This document shows, in pieces, positions 17,100 through 26,650 of a stretch of 64,000 nucleotides of DNA (position 1 is the first letter of the stretch; every line of letters starts with the position of its first letter). The position numbers and the translations under genes are program-made. The notes under the pieces were generated by a model, which ran no database searches, had not been told where the DNA came from, and was given only the letters and a program-made list of their open reading frames with translations. The stretch spans positions 248,001-312,000 of the forward strand of contig NZ_JACHLJ010000003.1 in the NCBI RefSeq assembly GCF_014204545.1, given 5' to 3'. The DNA comes from Brevundimonas vesicularis (lineage in GTDB: Bacteria; Pseudomonadota; Alphaproteobacteria; Caulobacterales; Caulobacteraceae).

Positions 17100-17878
17100 A
17101 GCCGGCGGAAGACGGCGGTCGCAAAACCCTCGGCGACCAGACGCGCCTCGACCTCGGCCAGGCTCTCGATCACCACGCCCTTGCCGCCTGTCGCGTGAAT
17201 GATGCGTTCGCCGTCCAGCATCAGCGCCGAATGACCCATCCAGTCCTGATCGTCGCTCGACGCCAGCCAGACGACGATGTCGCCGCGCTGTAGATCCGAT
17301 GAAGACGCCGCTCGACCCAACCGGGCCTGCGCGTCCGACCGGCGCGGACCGGGCAGGCCGCATGCCAGCAGGGCCTGCTGCACCAAGCCGGAACAGTCGG
17401 TGGAGATCGAAGATCGCGCGCCAAGTTCATGCGGCCGCCCGAGCAACCGCTCAGCCACCGCGACCAGATCCGTCTCGAATGCGCCGATCGGCTTCAGATC
17501 AGTCTCGGCCACATCCGTCGCCTCGACCACCAAAGCGTTTAGCGGCAGGGCCGCGTCCACGCCGGCGATCCAGTGGGTCGCCAAGGGCGCGCCGGCCGAC
17601 AGACTGTCCAGCACGACCCAGCCGACGACGCCATCGCGCCGCGCCCGGCCCCAGGCGCGGCCGTTCGCCCGATCCAGAACGTCGAAGATCTCGCCATGCA
17701 GAAGCTGGTCGATCCGACCGTCAACATCGGACAGGATGTCGGCCACGGCGACGCGACAGTGCATGGCCTCGGTCGCCCGATAGGCGTCTGCGCGCACCAG
17801 CCCTTCCAGCGCCTGTTCGGCGAGGTCAGGGCGAACGAGGCGGTCGCCGGGCGGAAGAAGGTCGAGGACGTCGGTCAA
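17096..17878 (-). CDS. NlpC/P60 family peptidase with SH3-like domain
   Basis: A 260-residue cysteine peptidase. The N-terminal part (about 35-115) is a bacterial SH3-like region (HGEIFDVLDR, WGRARRDGVVGWV). The C40 domain carries Cys162 (STDCSGLVQQ), His216 (MGHSALM) and a third polar residue near His228. Such enzymes cleave D-gamma-glutamyl-meso-DAP or related murein peptide bonds. No signal peptide is visible, so cytoplasmic murein-peptide recycling is a reasonable role. It is tail to tail with mmcB and shares its strand with the M17 aminopeptidase gene further on, which would fit joint turnover of peptides. Confidence 0.88.
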   Translation of the reverse strand: MTDVLDLLPPGDRLVRPDLAEQALEGLVRADAYRATEAMHCRVAVADILSDVDGRIDQLLHGEIFDVLDRANGRAWGRARRDGVVGWVVLDSLSAGAPLATHWIAGVDAALPLNALVVEATDVAETDLKPIGAFETDLVAVAERLLGRPHELGARSSISTDCSGLVQQALLACGLPGPRRSDAQARLGRAASSSDLQRGDIVVWLASSDDQDWMGHSALMLDGERIIHATGGKGVVIESLAEVEARLVAEGFATAVFRRL

Positions 17879-18055
17879 CGTGAACTCGCATTGCTGAACC
17901 CACAGCCTTATCCCCCGATGGCTTAGGGGCCGTTAACGCGAGACGTTTTTGCGAAAGAAAATCAACAGAACCGCGTTCTTGATGGAGCGATGCTGTCTTG
18001 AAGCGTCACCTTTGGCTCCCATTTCGGTTTGAGGTCGTCGCGCCTGGAGGTCCCT

Positions 18056-18529
18056 ATGCTGCTGCTGAGCGTTCTGATCATTTTTGGCCTGACCCTCGCT
18101 GACGAAGGCGTCGTCGGCACGGCCCTCAGAAAATGGCTGGTCGAGACGCCTGCGCGATTCTTGGCGGGCCTGTCACGCGGTCGAACAGTGGGGTTGGGCC
18201 TCGTCGCTCTGGTGGGCGTCGCGGCCGTGATGCTGTTCGAGACGGAAGGCGTCCGGCTGTTCTCGATGGCCGCCCCTGACATGGCGGCCTGGGTTCTGAT
18301 GTTCGACGTAACCGTCGTCTTCGACATCGTCGTTCTGGCGGTCAGTTTACGCGCGGTCGCCGGTTGGCGAGGCCTGATCCGACGCCGCGACCTGATGCAG
18401 GGCCTCGCTGGGAAACTGATCGGCCGGATCAGAGGCGTGCGGTTGCGGGGCCGACGTGTCAGTAAGCCTCGACCGCCGCGATCTCCGTCGGGCGATCCCG
18501 AACCAGATCCCGCCTACGCCTTCGCTTAA
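18056..18529 (+). CDS. Small membrane protein of unknown function
   Basis: A 157-residue protein with three hydrophobic segments (about residues 2-18, 48-68 and 86-108) and a basic C-terminal tail rich in Arg and Pro (RIRGVRLRGRRVSKPRPPRS). No family is recognised. The ATG at 18056 follows CTGGAGGTCCCT and is preferred over an in-frame TTG nine codons upstream. It is convergent to the M17 aminopeptidase gene with no gap. The tail suggests a cytoplasmic, possibly nucleic-acid- or lipid-contacting end; that is conjecture. Confidence 0.6.
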   Translation: MLLLSVLIIFGLTLADEGVVGTALRKWLVETPARFLAGLSRGRTVGLGLVALVGVAAVMLFETEGVRLFSMAAPDMAAWVLMFDVTVVFDIVVLAVSLRAVAGWRGLIRRRDLMQGLAGKLIGRIRGVRLRGRRVSKPRPPRSPSGDPEPDPAYAFA

Positions 18530-19915
18530 CTACGTCGCGTAGCGCGCATTCAGCATGGCGTAGCAGGCTCTCAGCGCCTGGACCTCGCCGCCTTCCGGAT
18601 AGCCGGGGCGGGCGCGGGGGTTCCAGGCGAAGATGTCCATGTGCGCCCAGGCCCCCGTGGTCGGAGCGAACTTTTGCAGGAACAGGGCGGCCGTCACCGA
18701 TCCGGCCTGGGCCCAACCGGCCGGGTCGTTCCGGAGATCCGCGATCTCGGCGTCCAGCGCGCCGCGATAGCCGGGCCACAGCGGCATCCGCCACAGGGGA
18801 TCGCGCACCTGACCCGCCGCAGCAAGCAGCCCGGCGGCCAGGGCTTCGTCGTCTGTATAAAGCGGCGGCAGCTCCGGGCCCAGGGCGATCCGCGCGGCGC
18901 CGGTCAGGGTGGCGAAGTCCAGCGTCAGGTCGGGGTCATGCTCGCCCGCCCGTGTCAGGGCGTCGGCCAGGATCAGGCGGCCTTCGGCGTCCGTATTGCC
19001 GATCTCGATGGTCAGACCCTTGCGGCTGTTCAGGATGTCGCCAGGCCGGAAGGCGTCGGCCGACACGGCGTTCTCGACCGCCGCGACGATGACCACCAAT
19101 CGCACGGGCAGGTCCGCCTGCATCACCAGACGCCCCAGGGCCAGGGCATGGGCCGAGCCGCCCATGTCCTTCTTCATATTGCGCATGCCGGCGGCGGGCT
19201 TCAGGTCCAGACCGCCGGTGTCGAACACCACACCCTTGCCGACCAGGGCGACCAGCGGCAGGTCGGTCCGGTCCAGCTTCCAGCCGATCTCGATCAGACG
19301 CGGCGCACGGTGCGAGGCGGCGGCGCGCCCCACCGCGTGGACGGCCGGATAGTTGTCTTCCAGCAGGGCGTCGCCGGTGGTGACGGTGATCTCGGCGCCG
19401 GCGCTCTCCGCGATCTCGCGGGCGATGGTCTCGATCTGCAACGGCCCCATGTCGGCGGCGGGCGTATCGACCATTTCGCGCGCCAGGGCGCAGGCGGCGG
19501 CGATGCGCGAGATTTCGGCGACATCCACCCCGTCCGGCGCCACCAGCCGCACGGGCGCCCGGCCCGGCCGGGCCTTGTAGCGATCGAAGACATAGGCCCC
19601 CAGCAGGAAGGCCAGGGTCGCCAGTTCCGCGTCCTGCGCGGCGACCTCAAGCCGATACAGGCCGCCCGGGAGCCGCGCCGACAGTCCCCGCACGCTCATC
19701 GGATCGAAGGTCGCGCCCGCGCCGACAACCACCTGGCCGATCTCGCCGTCCGCGTCCGGCACGACCAGCAGCTGGCCCGGCTTGCCTTCGAACCCATGCC
19801 GATCGCCCCAGCGGCGGGCCGCACCGTCCAGCACGCCGCCCGCATGAATGAAGCGGATCGGAATGGCGCCGTCGCCGTCACGGGCGGACACCAGCAGGGG
19901 ATGCGAGACGGACAT
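18530..19915 (-). CDS. M17 family leucyl aminopeptidase
   Basis: A 461-residue protein with the M17 hallmarks: GKGVVFDTGG (226-235) with the first metal ligands, MKKDMGGSA (248-255) and the signature NTDAEGRL (307-314). The dizinc enzyme removes N-terminal residues from peptides in the cytoplasm. The N-terminal domain is shorter than in PepA, which fits the PepB-like subgroup seen in Caulobacterales. A CtrA-like site lies in the divergent promoter region shared with the TPR gene. Confidence 0.92.
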   Translation of the reverse strand: MSVSHPLLVSARDGDGAIPIRFIHAGGVLDGAARRWGDRHGFEGKPGQLLVVPDADGEIGQVVVGAGATFDPMSVRGLSARLPGGLYRLEVAAQDAELATLAFLLGAYVFDRYKARPGRAPVRLVAPDGVDVAEISRIAAACALAREMVDTPAADMGPLQIETIAREIAESAGAEITVTTGDALLEDNYPAVHAVGRAAASHRAPRLIEIGWKLDRTDLPLVALVGKGVVFDTGGLDLKPAAGMRNMKKDMGGSAHALALGRLVMQADLPVRLVVIVAAVENAVSADAFRPGDILNSRKGLTIEIGNTDAEGRLILADALTRAGEHDPDLTLDFATLTGAARIALGPELPPLYTDDEALAAGLLAAAGQVRDPLWRMPLWPGYRGALDAEIADLRNDPAGWAQAGSVTAALFLQKFAPTTGAWAHMDIFAWNPRARPGYPEGGEVQALRACYAMLNARYAT

Positions 19916-19933
19916 GAGGCCCTCGAAACGAAG

Positions 19934-19948
19934 TTAACCATCGGTTGA
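19934..19948. promoter_or_regulatory. CtrA-like binding site
   Basis: TTAA-CCATCGG-TTGA: a full TTAA half-site that extends to the known TTAACCAT form, then seven bases, then TTGA with one change from TTAA. It sits 19 bases upstream of the M17 gene start and 54 bases before the TPR gene start. CtrA is the cell-cycle regulator of Caulobacterales. The match is good but not perfect, and in vivo occupancy is unknown. Confidence 0.5.
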
Positions 19949-20001
19949 CGCGAACCGGCGATTCTAGGGGCGAGACCTCTAGGACCGTCTGGACCTGACC
20001 C

Positions 20002-20838
20002 ATGTCGCGCATGCCCGCCCTTCTCGCAACCGTCGCCCTGATCGCCCTGTCCGGCACGCCGGCGCTGGCGGCCGATCCGACGGCGGCGACGGCGGCCCAG
20101 GCTCGCGCGCCGTCGTCGGCTGCGGTGCGCGCCACCTATGACCGGATGGACGCCCTGTCGCGCTCGGTGTTCTGGGCCTCGGAGCAGCAGGCCGATCCGA
20201 CCGACGCCGTGGCGGGCGTGAAACTGGCCCAGGCCCTGCGTGAGCTGGGCCGCTATGACCAAGCGGCCGAGGCCGCCCAGGCGACATTGACGCTCCAGCC
20301 CAACAATCTCGACGCCCTGCTGGAGCTGGGCCGCGCCCACATCGCGCGCGGACAGGCCTTTTATGGCGTGGCGCCGCTAGAGCAGGCGCGCAACCTGGCG
20401 CCCCGCGATTGGCGCCCCTACTCCCTGCTGGGCGTGGCCTATGAACAGGTGCGTCGCACCGACGACGCTCGCGCCGCCTGGAACCAGGCCCTGGCCCTGT
20501 CGCCCGACAACCCCGACGTCCTGACTAACGCGGCCACCGCCGCCCTGACGCATGGCGATGCGCCGGGCGCCGAGACCCTGCTGCGTCGCGCCGTGGCCCA
20601 GCCGACCGCCTCGGCCAAGGTGCGCCAGAACCTGGCCATGGTGCTGGGCCTTCAGGGCAAGATGGGCGAGGCCGAACAGATCCTGCGCCGCGAACTGCCG
20701 CCCGAGCAGGCCGAGCAGAACCTGCAATGGCTGCGTTCGCGCAGCACAGGCGGCGCGCCGACATCCGGCGGCGGCGCGGCGAGTCCTTCGCCCGCGACCG
20801 ACACCGCCCGCACCTGGAATTCGCTGCAAGGCGGCTGA
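20002..20838 (+). CDS. Secreted tetratricopeptide-repeat protein
   Basis: A 278-residue protein with a signal peptide (residues 1-23, ending LAA-DP) and four or five TPR units between about residues 65 and 225 (for example LAQALRELGRYDQAAEAAQ and LGVAYEQVRRTDDARAAWN), then a low-complexity Gly/Ser/Pro tail. The overall form resembles TadD-type TPR proteins of tight-adherence pili, but no tad genes are nearby. Its role is likely a periplasmic protein-protein adaptor. It is divergent from the M17 gene across the CtrA-like site. Confidence 0.8.
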   Translation: MSRMPALLATVALIALSGTPALAADPTAATAAQARAPSSAAVRATYDRMDALSRSVFWASEQQADPTDAVAGVKLAQALRELGRYDQAAEAAQATLTLQPNNLDALLELGRAHIARGQAFYGVAPLEQARNLAPRDWRPYSLLGVAYEQVRRTDDARAAWNQALALSPDNPDVLTNAATAALTHGDAPGAETLLRRAVAQPTASAKVRQNLAMVLGLQGKMGEAEQILRRELPPEQAEQNLQWLRSRSTGGAPTSGGGAASPSPATDTARTWNSLQGG

Positions 20839-20880
20839 TCCGCAAGTTGCGATCACGCTCCATGCGTGGTGGATGGGGCC

Positions 20881-21540
20881 ATGACCGCCCTCCCCGCGTC
20901 CCGCGCCTATCACGCCTTCCTGTTCGACATGGACGGCACCCTGATCACCTCGACCCTGGCCGCCGAGCGCGTCTGGACCCGCTGGGCCGCGCGCCACGGG
21001 CTGGATGCCGCCGCCTTCATCCCCACCATCCACGGCGTGCGCGCGATCGACACCATTCGTCGCCAGAACCTGCCTGATATCGACCTGGACGCCGAGGTGG
21101 CTTGGGTCGAGCGCGGCGAAATCGAGGACGTGGACGGCGTCGCCCCCATCCCCGGCGCCGTCGACTTCGTCAAACGCCTGCCGCCCGACCGCTGGGCCGT
21201 GGTCACCTCCGCCTCAGTCCCTTTGGCGCATGCCCGTCTTAAGGCCGCAGGCGTCACGCCGCCCGCCGTCATGATCACCGCCGAGGACGTCGAACGCGGC
21301 AAGCCCGACCCCGCCGGCTATCTGAAGGCCGCCGCGACCCTGGGCTTCGATATCGCCGATTGCCTGGTGTTCGAGGACGCCGAGGCCGGCATCCAGGCGG
21401 GCGAAGCGGCCGGGGCCGACGTGCTGGTCGTCACCGCCGCCTGGACCCATCCGCTGAAGACGGATCATCCCACGCTGGCGGACTATGCGGATGCGACTTT
21501 GGAAGCCCGATCCGATGGGCGTCTCGTCCTGACGCTGTAA
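20881..21540 (+). CDS. HAD superfamily sugar-phosphatase-like hydrolase
   Basis: A 219-residue HAD hydrolase: motif I FLFDMDGTL (nucleophile Asp and general acid Asp), motif II VVTSAS, motif III lysine in ERGKPDP and motif IV VFEDAEAGI. The helical cap and the GKPDPAGYL signature resemble sugar phosphatases and glycerol-3-phosphatases. The ATG at 20881 is preferred to an in-frame GTG five codons upstream, because GATGGGG is then the ribosome site. A C-rich stem-loop ends the gene. Confidence 0.85.
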   Translation: MTALPASRAYHAFLFDMDGTLITSTLAAERVWTRWAARHGLDAAAFIPTIHGVRAIDTIRRQNLPDIDLDAEVAWVERGEIEDVDGVAPIPGAVDFVKRLPPDRWAVVTSASVPLAHARLKAAGVTPPAVMITAEDVERGKPDPAGYLKAAATLGFDIADCLVFEDAEAGIQAGEAAGADVLVVTAAWTHPLKTDHPTLADYADATLEARSDGRLVLTL

Positions 21541-21575
21541 TCCTCCCCCTTTACGCCGCGCTTCACGGGGGAGGA
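21541..21575 (+). terminator. C-rich stem-loop after the HAD gene
   Basis: TCCTCCCCC (21541-21549) pairs perfectly with GGGGGAGGA (21567-21575) around a 17-base loop, starting at the first base after the stop codon. It resembles the hairpin at 8562-8593 in sequence and position. Confidence 0.6.
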
Positions 21576-21596
21576 TTGAGCGCCTATCTTCGCCCC

Positions 21597-22052
21597 ATGA
21601 TCGACGACCTCTACAGCGCGCGCATCCTGTCGCTGGCGGCGAACCTGCCGCATGCGGGGCGTCTGCCGGCTCCACAGGGCACCGGGGAAAGGGTGGCGAA
21701 ACTGTGCGGGTCGCGCGCGACGGTCGATGTGACGCTGGACGACCAGGGCCGCGTCGTCGGCTTCGCCCAAGACGTCAAAGCCTGCGCCCTCGGCCAGGCC
21801 GCCGCCGGGGTGCTGGGTCAGTCTGTGATCGGCGCGTCGGTCGATGATCTCAAGGACGCCCGTGACGCCATGATCGCCATGCTGAAAGCCGGCGGCGACG
21901 GCCCCGTTGGTCGGTTCGAGGATCTGCGCCTGCTGAAACAGGTCGCCGACTACCCCGCCCGCCACGCCTCGACCCTGGTCTCACTGGAGGCGACGCTGGA
22001 GGCGGTGAATAATGCCTTGGCCGCCCGAACTCGCCTCGCCGGCGCGGCCTGA
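21597..22052 (+). CDS. NifU-like iron-sulfur cluster scaffold protein homologue
   Basis: A 151-residue IscU/NifU-N-like protein. Cys37 (KLCGS) and Cys63 (KACALGQ) fall at the positions of the first two cluster cysteines of IscU. The third one is missing: the matching segment PARHASTL (121-128) has Ala and Ser. The protein could bind a cluster weakly or act on transfer. The ATG at 21597 follows the HAD terminator. It precedes yidD and thrS on the same strand, an order known from Caulobacter relatives. Confidence 0.82.
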   Translation: MIDDLYSARILSLAANLPHAGRLPAPQGTGERVAKLCGSRATVDVTLDDQGRVVGFAQDVKACALGQAAAGVLGQSVIGASVDDLKDARDAMIAMLKAGGDGPVGRFEDLRLLKQVADYPARHASTLVSLEATLEAVNNALAARTRLAGAA

Positions 22053-22131
22053 CAGGCACGACCGGTTGATCCCCCTGCGATGACAGGGGATAAGCGCGGC
22101 GAACCTCTCAAGCCCCCGGCGAAGGGACGTG

Positions 22132-22368
22132 ATGTCTCTCTATGAACGCGGCGTGCGCGCGGCCCATCGGGGCTACAAGCTGACGCTGTCTCCCCTGATC
22201 GGCCAGCAGTGCCGGTTCCTGCCGACCTGTTCGGATTACGGGCGCGACGCCCTGATCCAGCACGGACCGGTAAAGGGGGGATGGCTCACCGTGCGCAGGC
22301 TCTGTAAATGCCATCCCTTCGGAGGATCGGGCTACGACCCGGTCCCGCCTGCAAAGACTGACACATGA
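22132..22368 (+). CDS. yidD: Membrane protein insertion efficiency factor YidD
   Basis: A 78-residue protein with the YidD core: [20 protein letters not shown] and [15 protein letters not shown], with the conserved cysteines. It aids YidC-dependent membrane insertion at the inner face of the membrane. The usual neighbours rnpA and yidC are absent here. The ATG at 22132 is chosen over the GTG three bases earlier because GAAGGGA lies at good distance. Its stop overlaps the thrS start by four bases, so the two genes are translationally coupled. Confidence 0.93.
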   Translation: MSLYERGVRAAHRGYKLTLSPLIGQQCRFLPTCSDYGRDALIQHGPVKGGWLTVRRLCKCHPFGGSGYDPVPPAKTDT

Positions 22369-24293
22369 TCGATCTGAAATTCCCCGACGGCGCCGTGCGC
22401 CAGTATCCTGCCGGTTCGACGGCGCGCGACGTGGCGACCTCGATCTCGCCGTCCCTGGCCAAGAAGGCCGTGCTGGCCGAGTTGAACGGCGAGCAGCGCG
22501 ACATGAGCCGGGTGCTGGAGACGGGCGGAGACTTCCGCCTGATCATGCGCGACGATCCCGCCGCCCTCTACACGATCCGTCACGACACGGCCCACGTCCT
22601 GGCCGAGGCGGTGCAGACCCTGTTCCCCGGCACCCAGGTCACGATCGGCCCGGCCATCGAGGACGGCTTCTATTATGACTTCTTCCGCGAAGAACCGTTC
22701 TCGACCGACGACTTCGCCGCCATCGAAAAGGAGATGGGCCGGATCGTCGATCGCGACGCCAGGTTCGAGCGCGAGGTCTGGGACCGCGACGAGGCCATCG
22801 TCTTCTTCGAGGCTCGCGGCGAGAAGTTCAAGGCCGAGCTGATCAAGGACCTGCCCGAGAACGAGACCATCACCCTGTACAAGCAGGGCGACTGGATCGA
22901 CCTGTGCCGGGGGCCGCACTTCCCCTCCACGCGCCATGTCGGCAAGGCGTTCAAACTGACCAAGCTGGCCGGCGCCTACTGGCGCGGCGACTCCAAACGC
23001 GAACAGCTTCAGCGCATCTACGGCACCGCCTGGGCGACCAAGGAGGACCTGGACGCCCACCTGCAGCGTCTGGAAGAGGCCGAGAAGCGTGACCACCGCA
23101 AGGTCGGCAAGGCCATGGAGCTCTTCCACATGCAGGAAGAGGGCCGCGGCATGGTCTTCTGGCACCCCAAGGGCTGGGTCCTGTGGCGCGTGCTGGAGGC
23201 CTATATGCGCCGCCGCCTGGACGCCGCCGGCTATGTCGAGGTCAAGACGCCCCAGGTTCTGGACCGCAAATTCTGGGAGCAGAGCGGTCACTGGGACAAG
23301 TATCGTCCGAACATGTTCGTCTGCGAGACGGTCGAGGGCGAAGAGCTGTCGCTCAAGCCCATGAACTGCCCCGGCCACGTGCAGATCTTTGACCAGGGCC
23401 AGCGGTCGTATCGCGAGCTGCCGCTGCGCATGGCCGAGTTCGGCGCCTGCCACCGTTACGAGCCCTCAGGCTCGCTGCACGGCCTGATGCGCGTGCGCGG
23501 CTTCACCCAAGACGACGCCCACATCTTCTGCCGCGAGGACCAGATCGTCGAGGAGACGGCTGAGTTCATCAAACTGGCCCGCAGCGTCCACGCCGACCTC
23601 GGCATGGAGACGGCCTACATCAGCCTGGGCACCCGGCCCGAGAACCGCGCCGGCACGGACGCGTTCTGGGACAAGGCCGAGACCCTGATGGCCGAGGCCG
23701 CCCGCGCCGCGGGAACCGAGCCGGTCGTCACTGAGGGCGACGGCGCCTTCTATGCGCCCAAGCTGGACTTCATCGTCAAGGACGCCATCGGCCGCGAATG
23801 GACCTGCGGCACGATCCAGCTGGACTACGTCCTGCCCGAACGCCTGAACGCCACCTACATCGCCGAGGACGGCCAGAAGCACCGCCCGGTCATGCTGCAC
23901 CGGGCGATCCTGGGTTCGTTCGAGCGCTTCATCGGCATCATGATCGAGAACTACGCTGGCGCCTTCCCGCTGTGGCTGGCTCCGACCCAGGCCGTCGTAG
24001 CCACCATCACCTCGGACGCCGACGATTACGCCCGCGACGTGATGGCCAAGTTCAAGGCCGCCGGCCTGCGCACCGAGATCGACCTGCGCAACGAAAAGGT
24101 CGGCTACAAGGTCCGCGAACACTCGGTCGGCAAGGTCCCGGTCATCGCCGTTGTCGGCCGCAAGGAAGCGGAGGACGGCATGGTCGCCATCCGCCGCCTG
24201 GGCTCTCCGGCCCAGACCTTGGTCACGGTCGAGGAGGCCATCCGCATCCTGACCGACGAAGCGACCCCGCCGGATCTGAAGCGCGCCTGTTGA
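22365..24293 (+). CDS. thrS: Threonyl-tRNA synthetase
   Basis: A 642-residue class II synthetase in canonical order: TGS domain (residues 1-60, starting [11 protein letters not shown]), editing/SAD domain with [11 protein letters not shown] and the zinc-like [10 protein letters not shown], class II catalytic core with MNCPGH, motif 2 region [11 protein letters not shown] and motif 3 [13 protein letters not shown], and the C-terminal anticodon-binding domain. It charges tRNA-Thr and edits Ser-tRNA-Thr. It begins within the end of yidD. No T-box or attenuator was seen. Confidence 0.97.
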   Translation: MIDLKFPDGAVRQYPAGSTARDVATSISPSLAKKAVLAELNGEQRDMSRVLETGGDFRLIMRDDPAALYTIRHDTAHVLAEAVQTLFPGTQVTIGPAIEDGFYYDFFREEPFSTDDFAAIEKEMGRIVDRDARFEREVWDRDEAIVFFEARGEKFKAELIKDLPENETITLYKQGDWIDLCRGPHFPSTRHVGKAFKLTKLAGAYWRGDSKREQLQRIYGTAWATKEDLDAHLQRLEEAEKRDHRKVGKAMELFHMQEEGRGMVFWHPKGWVLWRVLEAYMRRRLDAAGYVEVKTPQVLDRKFWEQSGHWDKYRPNMFVCETVEGEELSLKPMNCPGHVQIFDQGQRSYRELPLRMAEFGACHRYEPSGSLHGLMRVRGFTQDDAHIFCREDQIVEETAEFIKLARSVHADLGMETAYISLGTRPENRAGTDAFWDKAETLMAEAARAAGTEPVVTEGDGAFYAPKLDFIVKDAIGREWTCGTIQLDYVLPERLNATYIAEDGQKHRPVMLHRAILGSFERFIGIMIENYAGAFPLWLAPTQAVVATITSDADDYARDVMAKFKAAGLRTEIDLRNEKVGYKVREHSVGKVPVIAVVGRKEAEDGMVAIRRLGSPAQTLVTVEEAIRILTDEATPPDLKRAC

Positions 24294-24439
24294 TGGATTA
24301 AAGGCGGCTGACAGCTGCTCTTCATCCGTCGCAGAATGTCGCCAATGTACGGTCTCGGACGCGGCAGGCCTTAAAGGTGAACGTTCATCGTATCTTAGGT
24401 GAAGACGCGCCAGTTTGCGTCATCGCTCTCCGAGATCCG

Positions 24440-25780
24440 ATGATGACGACGTTCAAGACGCAGCCCGGCCGGTCTCTGCTGCAACATCTGATTGCACACG
24501 GCCATATGCGGTATCTGATCATCGCAAGTTGGGCGATCGCCCTGTTTACCGTCACCGATTGGACGACTGCAGTATTGTGGTTTGCAGCCGCGACCGCGTC
24601 GGGCCTCCTGAGGACCTTCGCCGAACGTGTTTTGGTGATACGGGATGAGCGACTGCACAGCCTGATCAAGCTGACGGCCGCCACCATTTCCTGCATCGCC
24701 TGGTCAGCAGCGCCGCTGCTCGCCTTCCTCTACGGCGGCGCCTATGGCGTGCCGCTGGGCGTCGCCCTTCTCATGGCCGGCTATGTGCTGGTCTTCACCC
24801 AGATGCGCGCCGCGCCCCGTGAGGCCCTGATCGTGTCGGCGCCCTATTCGGTTGTCGTGGTGCTGCTGTTCGCGAAACTGTGGGGCACGCCGGGCTTTTG
24901 GGTGGTGCTCAGCATGATCCCGGTTCTGGCGCTGGCCTTGTTGATCAAGGTGGCCATCACCCAGATGAAGGACAGCGATCTGGAAACCGTCAACCGCCGC
25001 CAGGCCGAACTGATCGCCGAGTTGGAAACCGCCCGTGACACGGCCAACGCCGCCAGCGCCGCCAAATCCAACTTCTTGGGCGTTATTTCACACGAGCTTC
25101 GCACGCCGATGAACGGGGTTCTGGGGGCCGCGCAACTGTTGCAGATGTCCGAGCTCAGCGACCGCCAGAAAGAATTCGTCGGGGTCATCCGCGACTCCGG
25201 CGAAGGGCTCATGGTGCTGCTGAACGACATCCTCGACATCACGAAGATCGAGTCCGGTAAGATGGAGCTGGACTTTGTCGACGTCGAAGCCGAGAGCCTC
25301 GCCGCCCGGCTGCTGGGGCCGTTCAAGGCCCAGGCCGAGGCGCGCGGACTCACCTTCACGACCGACATCCGCGGCCCGCTGCCGCCGCTTATCAGAATGG
25401 ACCCGCTGCGCCTGGCGCAGGTGACGCATAACCTGCTGGCCAACGCCATCAAGTTCACGCCCCAGGGCGAGGTTCGCCTGATTATCGACAGCGAGCCGGC
25501 AGGCGAGGGCCGCACGACCCTGCGACTTGGTGTGGTCGATTCCGGCATAGGCATCGCCGCCGACGATCTGACGCGCCTGTTCCAGCCCTTCTCTCAGGTG
25601 GACGGGTCGTCCACCCGCAAGTTCGGCGGCACCGGCCTGGGCCTCAGCATCTGCCAGCGTCTGGCCGCCCTGATGGACGGCGAGATCACGGTGACGTCGA
25701 CCCCCGGCAAGGGATCGACCTTCACCCTTCACGCGACCTTCGACACGCCCCGGATCGAGGCCGTGCGCGTCGCCGCTTGA
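24440..25780 (+). CDS. Membrane-bound sensor histidine kinase
   Basis: A 446-residue kinase. The N-terminal 180 residues hold about six membrane helices without a large periplasmic domain. A coiled linker leads to the HisKA domain with His218 in ISHELRTPMNG, and the HATPase domain has N (NLLANAIKF), G1 (DSGIGI), F (FQPFSQVDGSS) and G2 (GGTGLGL) boxes. It should sense a membrane signal. No receiver domain is attached, so the partner regulator must be encoded elsewhere. A GTG 21 codons upstream is an alternative start. It ends directly against dapD on the other strand. Confidence 0.88.
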   Translation: MMTTFKTQPGRSLLQHLIAHGHMRYLIIASWAIALFTVTDWTTAVLWFAAATASGLLRTFAERVLVIRDERLHSLIKLTAATISCIAWSAAPLLAFLYGGAYGVPLGVALLMAGYVLVFTQMRAAPREALIVSAPYSVVVVLLFAKLWGTPGFWVVLSMIPVLALALLIKVAITQMKDSDLETVNRRQAELIAELETARDTANAASAAKSNFLGVISHELRTPMNGVLGAAQLLQMSELSDRQKEFVGVIRDSGEGLMVLLNDILDITKIESGKMELDFVDVEAESLAARLLGPFKAQAEARGLTFTTDIRGPLPPLIRMDPLRLAQVTHNLLANAIKFTPQGEVRLIIDSEPAGEGRTTLRLGVVDSGIGIAADDLTRLFQPFSQVDGSSTRKFGGTGLGLSICQRLAALMDGEITVTSTPGKGSTFTLHATFDTPRIEAVRVAA

Positions 25781-26650
25781 TCAGTCGCGCAACAGCTCGT
25801 TGACGCCGGTCTTGGCCCGCGTCTGCGCGTCCACACGCTTGACGATGACCGCGCAATACAGCGACGGCCCGCCATTGGGATCCGGCAGCGATCCCGGCAC
25901 CACCACCGAATAGGCCGGCACCTCGCCCCGGAACACTTCGCCGGTTGCCCGGTCCACGATCTTGGTCGAGCCCGACAGATAGACGCCCATGGCCAGGACC
26001 GCGCCTTCGCGCACAATCACGCCCTCGGCCACCTCGGCACGAGCGCCGATGAAGCAACCGTCCTCGATGATGGTCGGATTGGCCTGCAGCGGCTCCAGCA
26101 CGCCGCCGATGCCTGCGCCGCCCGACAGGTGCACATTCTTGCCGATCTGGGCGCAGGAGCCCACCGTGGCCCAGGCGTCCACCATCGAGCCCTCGTCGAC
26201 GAAGGCGCCGATGTTCACGAACGACGGCATCAGCACCACGTTCCTGGCGATATGCGCGCCGTGCCGGACGATGGCGCCGGGCACCGAGCGGAAGCCGGCC
26301 GACTGATAATCCGATGCGGTCCAGTCGCCGAACTTGTTGGGCACCTTGTCCCAGAAGGGACCGACAGCGACGGGATGATCCACCGAGAGCGGCATGACGG
26401 ACGCCGCGCCCGCCCGCATGATCTGGTTGTCGTTCAGGCGGAAGGACAGCAGAACCGCCTTCTTCAGCCACTGATGCGTGGTCCAGACGCCATCCGCGCC
26501 GCGCGAGGCGACGCGGGCCTGACCGGAATCCAATAGGGCCAGGGCGGTTTCGACGGCGTCGCGCACCTCGCCATGCGTGGCGGCGGACACCTCGGCGCGC
26601 TGTTCCCAGGCGGCCTCGACGACGGATTCGAGATGCGACAGATCGGTCAT
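25781..26650 (-). CDS. dapD: 2,3,4,5-tetrahydropyridine-2,6-dicarboxylate N-succinyltransferase
   Basis: A 289-residue left-handed beta-helix enzyme. The N-terminal helical domain (to about 100) is followed by hexapeptide repeats, for example [20 protein letters not shown], then [20 protein letters not shown] and the C-terminal [17 protein letters not shown]. It adds a succinyl group in lysine/meso-DAP synthesis. It is the last gene of the argB, 5'-nucleotidase, dapD operon; its ATG overlaps the stop of the preceding gene by four bases. Confidence 0.96.
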   Translation of the reverse strand: MTDLSHLESVVEAAWEQRAEVSAATHGEVRDAVETALALLDSGQARVASRGADGVWTTHQWLKKAVLLSFRLNDNQIMRAGAASVMPLSVDHPVAVGPFWDKVPNKFGDWTASDYQSAGFRSVPGAIVRHGAHIARNVVLMPSFVNIGAFVDEGSMVDAWATVGSCAQIGKNVHLSGGAGIGGVLEPLQANPTIIEDGCFIGARAEVAEGVIVREGAVLAMGVYLSGSTKIVDRATGEVFRGEVPAYSVVVPGSLPDPNGGPSLYCAVIVKRVDAQTRAKTGVNELLRD

